33,774 nucleotides of DNA from Gemmatimonadota bacterium (GTDB lineage: Bacteria > Latescibacterota > UBA2968). A model generated the notes under the pieces. That model saw only the letters and a list, made by a program, of their open reading frames with translations, made no database searches and was not told the origin of the DNA. The position numbers and the translations under genes were made by a program. The stretch lies in contig JAPPIE010000185.1 of the NCBI GenBank assembly GCA_028874765.1, positions 1 to 33,774 on the forward strand. The letters are read 5' to 3'. Numbering within the stretch: position 1 is the first letter of the stretch; the number at the start of each line of letters is the position of its first letter. Of the stretch, positions 15,063 through 22,303 are shown one piece after another.

Positions 15063-16316
15063 ATGGCCGAAGGTAAATTCGACCTGCTGTTAAAAGGCGG
15101 ACGGGTGATTGATCCCGCCAATAAAGTAAATGGATTATGCGATGTGGGGATTGTCGATGACAAAATTGCAAAAGTAGAAGCGGATATTGCCGCAGAAGAA
15201 GCAGACCATGTCGTAGATGTATCGGATCTGATAGTAACACCCGGATTGATCGATATTCACATCCACGCCTACTTCACCCGTGCACCAGGAGAGGGTCTCT
15301 TCAGTTCAAGCCTGAATCCAGACGCACATTTCCCACATTCTGGCGTAACAACATGCGTAGATACGGGAACCGCGGGATGCGAGGAAATCGCGCATTTTCG
15401 CCGCACCGTCATGGAACAGGCAAAAACACGGGTCCTGGCTTACGTAAATATTTCTGCACCCGGTATGGGCACGCCCGAACAGGATATCCGCACATTTGAC
15501 GTCGATAGCGCGGCAAAAGCCGCCCTCGAACACAGCGAAGTAGTCGTCGGCATCAAAACAGCACATTACTGGACAAGCGCACCATTTGACGACATGCACC
15601 CCCCCTGGGAATCGGTGGAAAAAGCAGTTGAAGCGGGCGATGGATGCGGCATGCCCGTCATGGTCGATTTTTGGCCGCGTCCACCCGAGAGGTCCTACCC
15701 CATGCTGATTCTCGAAAAACTCCGCCCAGGTGATATTCACACCCATGTCTATGCGCGACAATTCCCCGTAGTCGATGACAACGGAAACGTCCACCCGTAT
15801 ATGTTTGAAGCCAGACAACGCGGAATCTGGTTTGACCTGGGGCACGGCGCTGCGAGCTTCTGGTATCGAAACGGCGCGCGAGCCATTGCCAATGGATTTG
15901 GTCCCGACTCCATCAGCACAGACCTGCATATGGGCAATATCTCCGGTACCGTATTCAGCATGCAAGACACCATGTCAAAATGTCTGGCAATGGGCATGAC
16001 CCTCGAAGACGTCATTTACAGATCAACCGCGACGCCAGCGCGTGCAATCGGACGACCGGAATTGGGCACACTATCGATAGGAGCAGAAGCGGACATCGCA
16101 GTATTGGCCCTCGAAACCGGAAACTTCTCATTTCAGGACTGCGGCTATACGCGGATAGATACAGATCAACGCCTCATCTGTCGGCTCACAATTCGCAATG
16201 GACAAATCATTTTTGATCGAGACGCGCGCACCGTACCCCATTGGGAAGACGCGCCCCCCGAATACTGGCCAGTAACGGAAACACCCGTCAGGGTCCCCAG
16301 ATTGTGGCGGACATAA
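15063..16316 (+). CDS. Dihydroorotase/deacetylase-like metallo-amidohydrolase, 417 aa
   Basis: The protein belongs to the binuclear-metal amidohydrolases related to the COG3964 deacetylase group. Numbered from ATG 15063, the ligands are His66 and His68 in DIHIHAY, Lys165 in VVGIKTAHYW as the likely carboxylated lysine, His226/His228 in DIHTH, and the catalytic Asp287 in STDLHMG. The expected beta-5 histidine is not seen; the site reads PVMVDFWP. I chose ATG at 15063 with GGAGG 6 bases upstream rather than TTG at 15057. The substrate is probably a cyclic amide or N-acyl compound. The closest minus-strand neighbour, a Gfo/Idh/MocA protein, converges on it. Confidence 0.88.
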   Translation: MAEGKFDLLLKGGRVIDPANKVNGLCDVGIVDDKIAKVEADIAAEEADHVVDVSDLIVTPGLIDIHIHAYFTRAPGEGLFSSSLNPDAHFPHSGVTTCVDTGTAGCEEIAHFRRTVMEQAKTRVLAYVNISAPGMGTPEQDIRTFDVDSAAKAALEHSEVVVGIKTAHYWTSAPFDDMHPPWESVEKAVEAGDGCGMPVMVDFWPRPPERSYPMLILEKLRPGDIHTHVYARQFPVVDDNGNVHPYMFEARQRGIWFDLGHGAASFWYRNGARAIANGFGPDSISTDLHMGNISGTVFSMQDTMSKCLAMGMTLEDVIYRSTATPARAIGRPELGTLSIGAEADIAVLALETGNFSFQDCGYTRIDTDQRLICRLTIRNGQIIFDRDARTVPHWEDAPPEYWPVTETPVRVPRLWRT

Positions 16317-16380
16317 AAAGAACATTATCCGCAGATGGACGCAGATAAAGGCAGATAAAGGCAGATTGTGGCGGGCATAA
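16299..16380. repeat. GCAGATAAAG-type tandem repeat with a duplicated gene end
   Basis: After the hydrolase stop, units GCAGATGGAC, GCAGATAAAG, GCAGATAAAG and GCAGATTGTG follow each other in blocks of ten (16331-16370). The last part, AGATTGTGGCGGGCATAA (16363-16380), repeats the end of the coding sequence (16299-16316) with one mismatch. The tract fills the gap before the convergent gene at 16383. Confidence 0.55.
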
Positions 16381-16382
16381 CG

Positions 16383-17390
16383 TCAATCCAGCGTCTCTGG
16401 TCGCACCATCTCGCCCCGTTCTGCCGATGTATCGGCCGCGCATGCCGCCGCGAGCGAGTCGAAAGCATCTTCACCGGTCACCGCGATCGGTACATCGTTC
16501 ACGACCGAATCGACAAACGCGCAAACGGCCCCCGTGATCCCCGACGCTGTACTGTTGTCCAAACCGCTTAAATCTTCCCAGTCCTCTGCCCCTTCGCGAT
16601 AGACATGCGGTCCCACAATCATGCCTTCAGAAGCAACCACTCGGAACGTATCGTCGAAAAAATTCGAACGCGGCCAGCGCGCCTCATAGGTCACCGTGAC
16701 CTGACCCACGACGCCACCTGAAAACTGGAACAGGGCGGATGTTGTCTTATCTCTTGGGAACTCTAAATTGCCGAGCCGATTGGCGAAAGCACACACAGAC
16801 TCGACAGGCCGTCCTGCGTAATGTCGCACAAGATCCACTTCGTGAATGCCCGAACCGTTCAAAGCACTCCGACCCGCCTCTACCGACGCATACCACGGCG
16901 AACGCGCAAACTGCCCGCGTTTGTCCTGGATCGCATCGATACGGAGGTGGATCAGATCGCCCACTTCGCCAGCATCGAGAATCGCTTTGATTCGCTTGAC
17001 ACGTGGCCGAAACCTGCGCTCGTGCGCTACCATCACTTTCTTTCCTGTCGCCTTTGCCGCGGCCAAAATTGCACGCGCGTCCTCGAGATTCGTCGCAAGC
17101 GGTTTTGTCTGCAACACATGGGCGCCAGCATCGAAGCAAGCCGTTGAATGTGGCCGATGAAGATGGTCGGGCGTCACGACACACACCGCGTCGGGACGCT
17201 CCTTTTCGAGCATAACCTCAATCATCTCATAGACGGCATCCACCTCGTCGTACTCCCCGCGAACCATTTCCGCTCGATCGGCGTCCAGATCCACCAGAAC
17301 AATTCTATCCACATCCGGATGTCCAACCAGCCCACGAACGAAATGCTGGCCCAATCCGAGTCCCACTACTGCTACCTTTATCGATCCCAT
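16383..17390 (-). CDS. Gfo/Idh/MocA family oxidoreductase, 335 aa
   Basis: The N-terminal Rossmann domain begins KVAVVGLGLGQHF with the glycine-rich nucleotide loop, followed by VLVDLD for the adenosine ribose, VVTPDHLH, and QTKPLA, the family's substrate-site lysine motif (EKP in most members, TKP here). The C-terminal sheet domain contains SGIHEVDLVRHYAG with the catalytic-type His. The start ATG at 17390 has AAGGAG 5 bases upstream; a longer frame to 17432 would run through a terminator hairpin and is rejected. Such enzymes oxidise sugars or inositol-like compounds. It is a single gene between the terminator at 17414 and the repeat tract at 16327-16380. Confidence 0.92.
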   Translation of the reverse strand: MGSIKVAVVGLGLGQHFVRGLVGHPDVDRIVLVDLDADRAEMVRGEYDEVDAVYEMIEVMLEKERPDAVCVVTPDHLHRPHSTACFDAGAHVLQTKPLATNLEDARAILAAAKATGKKVMVAHERRFRPRVKRIKAILDAGEVGDLIHLRIDAIQDKRGQFARSPWYASVEAGRSALNGSGIHEVDLVRHYAGRPVESVCAFANRLGNLEFPRDKTTSALFQFSGGVVGQVTVTYEARWPRSNFFDDTFRVVASEGMIVGPHVYREGAEDWEDLSGLDNSTASGITGAVCAFVDSVVNDVPIAVTGEDAFDSLAAACAADTSAERGEMVRPETLD

Positions 17391-17413
17391 AACGTCTCCT
17401 TTATGGATTAGCA

Positions 17414-17447
17414 AAAAGGCGGTCCATCGCATGATAGACCGCCTTTT
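17414..17447 (-). terminator. Strong intrinsic terminator ending the metal/SPFH operon
   Basis: AAAAGGCGGTC (17414-17424) pairs perfectly with GACCGCCTTTT (17437-17447) around a 12-base loop. On the minus strand the stem is followed by a T run, 23 bases after the ZIP stop. The plus strand also has a T-rich tail, so it could work in both directions, but no plus-strand gene runs into it. Confidence 0.85.
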
Positions 17448-17469
17448 CTTTTTTTAACATCCCTTAGCG

Positions 17470-18327
17470 TCAATGCATTTCGTGCGTCTCCAACCCGTGC
17501 ACCGCTCCGGACTCGATAAAATACAGCCCATACGCGAGAACAATACCCACGAGAAAGCACACCGTGAGCTTGACGCGATCGTGACTGTGAAAATGGATTT
17601 CCGGTAGCAGATCGCTCAGGGAAATACACAGAAACGCGCCGGCTGCCAGGACCAGCACATAACCGACCACCTCTTCCTCCCAGTGTCCCAAAAACCCAAT
17701 CCCCCAAAAAGTCAACAAAGCCACTACCGGACAGAGCATGGCGAATCCGATATTGACTGCTATACGAGTGCGGAGACTATGGCCTGCGGCCTGCAACAAA
17801 CCGATAATGGAAAACGCGTCGAGTGGCTTGTGCAAAAGAATCGCAAGAAACACCCCGAGCCCCGCTAAACCGGCTTCGGCCCCATGTATTTCACCAACCC
17901 GGATACTGGTACCCAGAGCAATACCCTCGGTCATCGTATGCAACCCCAGCCCCAGACAAACACCGATCAACCTGCTCTCGGGACTGGCATGCTCATGCGC
18001 ATGATCGTGGTGAAAATCACCTGCTTCGTCGCCAAATTCGTGCTGATGAAAATGGAAGATACGCAACAACAACACCATCAGAATGATACCAAACATCATC
18101 AATCCCACGGCTTTTTCAACAGCGCCTGGCCCCGGAATCATCACCAGACCGTGCGGCAGGAGATGATACAGCGCGACGCCAAGTATGAAACCCGCAACAA
18201 AACTCATCACCATCTGGATGCGCGTATGCGTCATCGTAACGATTGTCGGCAAATATCCGCCGAGCAAAGACGCGGCAAGGATAGCGAGGGCGTATCCCAA
18301 CAAAAGTATGAGAAAATGAGAATCCAC
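17470..18327 (-). CDS. ZIP family divalent metal transporter, 285 aa
   Basis: ZIP proteins move Zn, Fe or similar ions towards the cytoplasm. Eight hydrophobic segments are visible. The metal-binding helices are His130-xxx-Glu134 in GLHTMTEGIALG and His166-Lys-xx-Asp170 in LLHKPLDAF, as in ZIP helices IV and V. The loop between helices III and IV is His-rich (about 92-113: FHFHQHEF and FHHDHAHEH), and the C-terminus ends HGLETHEMH. Translation starts at GTG 18327 with no clear ribosome binding site, so expression may be low or regulated. It is the last gene before the terminator at 17414-17447, and 96 bases separate it from the preceding membrane protein gene. Confidence 0.93.
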   Translation of the reverse strand: MDSHFLILLLGYALAILAASLLGGYLPTIVTMTHTRIQMVMSFVAGFILGVALYHLLPHGLVMIPGPGAVEKAVGLMMFGIILMVLLLRIFHFHQHEFGDEAGDFHHDHAHEHASPESRLIGVCLGLGLHTMTEGIALGTSIRVGEIHGAEAGLAGLGVFLAILLHKPLDAFSIIGLLQAAGHSLRTRIAVNIGFAMLCPVVALLTFWGIGFLGHWEEEVVGYVLVLAAGAFLCISLSDLLPEIHFHSHDRVKLTVCFLVGIVLAYGLYFIESGAVHGLETHEMH

Positions 18328-18423
18328 AGTGATTTAAACCAGAATAGGTTAAAATGGACGGGAGGAATTAGGATGGAAAAAAGAAGCAGATACAGGTACT
18401 TTCAGTACGCCTCAAGACTGTTA

Positions 18424-18915
18424 TTAGAAGAAAATGATCAACAGAATAATACTGCTCAATCCACCGAGCAGAAATCCCACAGCACTGACAACACCGGACG
18501 CCGTAGCGTAATTGGCCAGGCGAAAGGTCTGTTCTTCAACCGTAAACATCACCTGTGTTCGATCGATCTCGCCATCGACAAACCGTTTCAATGCAGTCTC
18601 CGCACCGTGAGCCTCCTTTACCGAGACTACGGCGACCATAATCATAGCCACGGCTGATGCAAGCGTTCCCACCGCAAACATGAGCAGTGTCAGCAAGGAA
18701 GCATAGTGATAGGCGGGATCTTCACCTCCCGTGGTAGATGCACTCATGAAACCGATAATCAACGCGGCACCACCTGCATTGCCAAACAACAACAGGCGTG
18801 CTGTCTCGGTAATCATCCTGAACATGGTACCGCGCCGCAAAGCAACAACCTTATAAAGCTCGCGCAACCACTCTTCGCCGATTTCTTCGACGGAAAATTC
18901 GTCTATATTCTTCAA
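18424..18915 (-). CDS. Uncharacterised membrane protein in the metal/SPFH operon, 163 aa
   Basis: I do not recognise the family. The N-terminal 35 residues are acidic and amphipathic (VEEIGEEWLRELYKVV). Hydrophobic segments follow at about 40-58, 70-95 and 137-162, with a charged loop at 98-128. It lacks His/Cys clusters, so a direct metal-binding role is not suggested. The start is TTG at 18915; GGGAG lies 8 bases upstream, inside the end of the binding-protein gene, and the gap to that gene is 3 bases, so the two are translated together. Confidence 0.65.
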   Translation of the reverse strand: MKNIDEFSVEEIGEEWLRELYKVVALRRGTMFRMITETARLLLFGNAGGAALIIGFMSASTTGGEDPAYHYASLLTLLMFAVGTLASAVAMIMVAVVSVKEAHGAETALKRFVDGEIDRTQVMFTVEEQTFRLANYATASGVVSAVGFLLGGLSSIILLIIFF

Positions 18916-18918
18916 GGA

Positions 18919-20088
18919 TTATTCTCCCTTTGCAGAATGACCGCCACCCAGATGGATCAACCTGATATAGCTTGAACCCGCATTCTGACCGGATTTGAAA
19001 TGAATGACCCAATCGCCAATCACGACAGGCTTAGCCGGTGACATGCCATCTTTCATGAACCGCTCTCGCGTCAACTTATCGCTCATACGCTCCAACACAG
19101 CGATGAGATATCGACCCAATATATACCCCTCCAGACATACTTCATTGAATTCGTGCGCGTGGTCTTCCGGCACTAATCTTATGGCTTGTTGAAACTGTCG
19201 CACGACATGACTGTTCTGGTCTTGCGCGTCGGGCATCACCTCGGTCACCAGGATTTTATCACTCAGTGTATTGATCCTCTTCTTCAATTCGCGGGATAAG
19301 ACAAATGACAGGTTGGCTATTATGTATTTATGTCCCAGAGAATTGGCCAGATTGATGATTTCCGAATTGGCGGCATAGGCTCCCACTATCAGGATAGCGT
19401 CCAGATCGGCTTTATCCAATGCGAACAGGCTCGCATGGACGGCATGTGTATTCCGCGAGTAGGAGGTCTTCGCCAGTAAGGGAAGGTCGCGACTATCGAG
19501 AACCTCCTTGTAGTTTCTCAAGACGGAACGCCCGAACGCATCATCCTGATATATAATGCCGAAACGACTTTTGCCGAGATCGTCAATCATGTGATGCACC
19601 AGTTCATAGATCTCGTCAAAGTAACCGGCCCTCAGATTGATAATATTTGGATACTTTTTGGCATCGCGCAAAAAGTCGGCTCCTGTAAACGGTCCCACAA
19701 AGGGAATCTGAGCCGTTCGCAGCACGGGTACAATGCGCTTGGCAGTCGGCGTTCCCACGCCGCCAATGACGGCAAACACATTGTTTTTGGAAGCGAACAT
19801 CTCTGCATTTGCGGCTGCCAGATCAGGCTCGTACGCATCATCTACAGAAATGAGCCGCAACAACCTGCCATATACCCCGCCTTGATCGTTCTGTTCCTGA
19901 AAAGCGGTCAAAATACCGGCTCGATACCACAAACCCAGATTTTTGTTCGGACCCGAGAAGCAGGCGGTTTGCCCGAACACAATCGTACTGTCAGTAACTC
20001 CCGGAGCCGCCGCAGAGGGCAGGGTGAGCACCAGCAGGATGAGACAAGAAGCTATACCCGTCGATATGGACTTATTGAGCAGACTCAC
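18919..20088 (-). CDS. Periplasmic binding protein, family 6 (ABC branched-chain amino acid/urea receptor type), 389 aa
   Basis: A signal peptide (SISTGIASCLILLVLTLPSAAA) is followed by TIVFGQTACFSGPNKNLG, the family-6 start. Repeated segments are typical: SVDDAYEPDLAAANAE, VIGGVGTPTAKRIVP, PFVGPFTGADFLR, FGIIYQDDAFGRS. The fold binds small ligands between two lobes. No ABC permease or ATPase gene accompanies it here. I chose GTG at 20088 with GGAG 7 bases upstream; the coding region overlaps the end of the HflK-like gene by 17 bases, and the following gene starts 3 bases after its stop. It may serve as a receptor or ligand sensor for the SPFH complex rather than as a nutrient binding protein; that is inference. 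Confidence 0.85.
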   Translation of the reverse strand: MSLLNKSISTGIASCLILLVLTLPSAAAPGVTDSTIVFGQTACFSGPNKNLGLWYRAGILTAFQEQNDQGGVYGRLLRLISVDDAYEPDLAAANAEMFASKNNVFAVIGGVGTPTAKRIVPVLRTAQIPFVGPFTGADFLRDAKKYPNIINLRAGYFDEIYELVHHMIDDLGKSRFGIIYQDDAFGRSVLRNYKEVLDSRDLPLLAKTSYSRNTHAVHASLFALDKADLDAILIVGAYAANSEIINLANSLGHKYIIANLSFVLSRELKKRINTLSDKILVTEVMPDAQDQNSHVVRQFQQAIRLVPEDHAHEFNEVCLEGYILGRYLIAVLERMSDKLTRERFMKDGMSPAKPVVIGDWVIHFKSGQNAGSSYIRLIHLGGGHSAKGE

Positions 20089-21391
20089 TTTTTTTCTCCT
20101 TATCCACGGTTTTGCTGCTATCCTGCATGCTTGCAGCTTTGGTCTCAATCAACGCCTGCTGGTCTGCCTGCCGCACGGTAGTCTGCGGATGCGTTGACGT
20201 GTGCTCATGAGAGAATACACTGGGCAGGTCGAATATCAGTGACTTCATATTGGCGACCCTCTGATGATGGCGTTCCACGCGCCGTTTGTGGAATTGCCCG
20301 TCCAGCAAGTGTTTATCCTCATCGACATTTTCAAAAGCATGTGTATCCTGCTGCCGCGCCGTTGAAAAAGAGGGTCTATCGGCAACATCGCCTGAAGGCG
20401 TGCCCAGCAACAGGTCTGGAGGTGTAGAAGCTGCAAGCCCTTCTATCATGTTGATGTCGATTGTCGCCTCATTGCGGGGATTGACCGCCGACAAACTCGC
20501 TTCTGAGAAGATCGTGCGCATGCGCTGCCAATACCGCGTAATAGCCACTTGCGTTCGTTGACTTTTGTACTCGGCGAGCAGAGCGAGGAATGCGTCGGCA
20601 CTGCTTTGAGCCTGCACAATGCGTTCTCGCGCCCTGGCATGGGCGTCCATCACCACGGCCTCCGCCTGCCCCCTGCTGTGCGCGAGCATCTTCTCCCGCG
20701 TGCGGTTGGCATTGCTCTCTGCTTGTGCACGCTCGGCAATCGCATCATTGACATCCCGGAATGCAGCAATCGTTTCTGCAATCGGACTTATGTCAACGAT
20801 GTTGAGAGAGACAACCTCTATGCCGACGTCATATTCTTCGAGAAGGCCGGTAATCTCGTGCAACAGGTGGTGTTGAATGATGTTGCGATTGGAAGTCAGG
20901 ATCAAATCAATGAAATTCTGCCCCATGATATTGATCAACTCTTCCCGCAAGAGCATGGAAGTCACCTCAAGAGGATCGACAGATGCGTACAGAAAATTTC
21001 TCAGATTATCTATCCGGTATTGAAGGGCGATATCCACCTCAAACAGGTTCGTGTCCCCGGACAATATTGTAAAATTGGCTGTGCCGCCGCTCTTACTGGC
21101 TATCTGATGCTGGACGATCCGCTTGACCTTGCGAATCTGAATTTCGTCGATAATGGGGATGCAGTAGCGTATCCCGGGACCGATGTTCATACTGACCACC
21201 TTGCCGAAACGCAGAACCACGGCCTCTTCCTCTTTCTTTACGATATAAAACCCGCTACCCAACACCACAGCGACGACAATCGCGGCGAGCACGGTGACAA
21301 TTCGCCTTTTGGGATACTGCCCAACGAAATCAAAGGCGGCATAGATCATGCGCGTACTGCGTGGTAATGGTTGTTGTTCATTCATCGTCAT
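20072..21391 (-). CDS. HflK-like SPFH/Band 7 membrane protein, 439 aa
   Basis: A single transmembrane helix lies at about residues 31-51, followed by the SPFH/Band 7 domain (about 52-225) with GPGIRYCIPIIDEI and the VVSLNIVDISPIAETIAAFRDV segment seen in HflK. A coiled-coil region rich in Ala, Glu and Arg follows (about 225-300). The last about 110 residues are a charged extension with no match that I recognise. HflK and HflC form a large inner-membrane assembly around the FtsH protease. The start ATG at 21391 follows the HflC-like gene after 9 bases, and its end overlaps the binding-protein gene by 17 bases, so these genes are translationally linked. No FtsH gene is in the window. Confidence 0.9.
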   Translation of the reverse strand: MTMNEQQPLPRSTRMIYAAFDFVGQYPKRRIVTVLAAIVVAVVLGSGFYIVKKEEEAVVLRFGKVVSMNIGPGIRYCIPIIDEIQIRKVKRIVQHQIASKSGGTANFTILSGDTNLFEVDIALQYRIDNLRNFLYASVDPLEVTSMLLREELINIMGQNFIDLILTSNRNIIQHHLLHEITGLLEEYDVGIEVVSLNIVDISPIAETIAAFRDVNDAIAERAQAESNANRTREKMLAHSRGQAEAVVMDAHARARERIVQAQSSADAFLALLAEYKSQRTQVAITRYWQRMRTIFSEASLSAVNPRNEATIDINMIEGLAASTPPDLLLGTPSGDVADRPSFSTARQQDTHAFENVDEDKHLLDGQFHKRRVERHHQRVANMKSLIFDLPSVFSHEHTSTHPQTTVRQADQQALIETKAASMQDSSKTVDKEKKSESAQ

Positions 21392-21400
21392 AGCCCCATC

Positions 21401-22288
21401 TTACCTGGGTATAGATTTGCTGTCCAGATATTTGAATAATTCACTGTCTGCGGGCAGCATGAGCGTCGTGTTTTTATCGATAATCAGATCGTAGCTGTCG
21501 AGTGCGCGAATAAACTTGTAGAACTCCGGATCTTCCCGATAGGCTTTGCCCAGCACTGCCATTGCCTGGGCCTCGGCATTGCCGAGAATAGTCGTCGCTT
21601 CTGCGTGGGCCTCGGCCATAATTTTTTCGTGCTCGTTGATGGCGAGAGCCTCGATGGTTATCGCCTTCTCTTCTCCCTCGCTGCGATAGCGGGTGGCAAT
21701 GCGCGCACGCTCAGAAATCATTCGCTGGATCACGCTCGGCCGGTTCTCCACTGGCAAAGTGTATTCGACGATACCGACCCGTATCACCTCAATCCCATAG
21801 TTGGCTTTGGCAATCGGCGCGATCCTGTTGTGCATTTCGCGACACGCCTCATGCAAGTCTTCGTGTTCCAGCCCCAGACTGATGAACGCATCGCGTGCCC
21901 TATTGCTGATGACAATACCGCTACTCGCAAAATAGAGTTCCCGCAAACGTTCAACGGCATTTACATCCGTTCGGATGGCTTCGACATACTTGATGGGATC
22001 ACTGATACGCCACATCGTATAACCGTCAACCAGGACATTCTTCTGGTCTTCCGTAATCAACTCGTGGGTAAGGCCGTTGAGGGTCTGGATGCGTCGCTCA
22101 ACCTTGTATATCTTCGATATTGGCCACGGCCATTTGACATGCAGCCCGGGTTCTTTGACGGGCGGCGAGATTTTGCCAAAGTTGGTCAACACGCCTTGTT
22201 GCGTTTCATGGATAGTGTAAAAACAGCTATACGCGATTACACCAACAAAAACCACGACAATAGCTGTGACGATTCTTTTAAAAGTCAT
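21401..22288 (-). CDS. HflC-like SPFH/Band 7 membrane protein, 295 aa
   Basis: The N-terminal helix at about residues 5-24 is followed by ETQQGVLTNFGKI and EPGLHVKWPWPISKIYKVERR, which is the HflC-type SPFH start. The DGYTMWRISDPIKYVEAI segment and the coiled-coil EGEEKAITIEALAINEHEKIMAEAHAEA complete the pattern, with RALDSYDLIIDKNTTLML near the end as in HflC. The length is close to the usual HflC length. It sits 15 bases after the fusion gene stop and 9 bases before the HflK-like gene. In well-known operons hflK precedes hflC; here an HflK-like domain fused to a permease comes first, then HflC, then a free HflK. Confidence 0.93.
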   Translation of the reverse strand: MTFKRIVTAIVVVFVGVIAYSCFYTIHETQQGVLTNFGKISPPVKEPGLHVKWPWPISKIYKVERRIQTLNGLTHELITEDQKNVLVDGYTMWRISDPIKYVEAIRTDVNAVERLRELYFASSGIVISNRARDAFISLGLEHEDLHEACREMHNRIAPIAKANYGIEVIRVGIVEYTLPVENRPSVIQRMISERARIATRYRSEGEEKAITIEALAINEHEKIMAEAHAEATTILGNAEAQAMAVLGKAYREDPEFYKFIRALDSYDLIIDKNTTLMLPADSELFKYLDSKSIPR

Positions 22289-22303
22289 AATCTTTTCTCC
22301 CTA

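Noticed and set aside
17391-17432. Upstream extension of the Gfo/Idh/MocA gene to 17432
   Set aside because: The extension would be encoded by part of the terminator hairpin, and the ATG at 17390 has an ideal ribosome binding site.
18328-18423. Possible terminator between the unknown membrane protein and ZIP genes
   Set aside because: Only a weak GTAC/GTAC hairpin without a T run is seen, so I treat the genes as one transcript.
18373-18657. Plus-strand frame beginning with GGAGG and ATG near 18365-18375
   Set aside because: The ribosome binding site looks good, but the frame runs antisense through the unknown membrane protein gene and gives a polar, low-complexity product.
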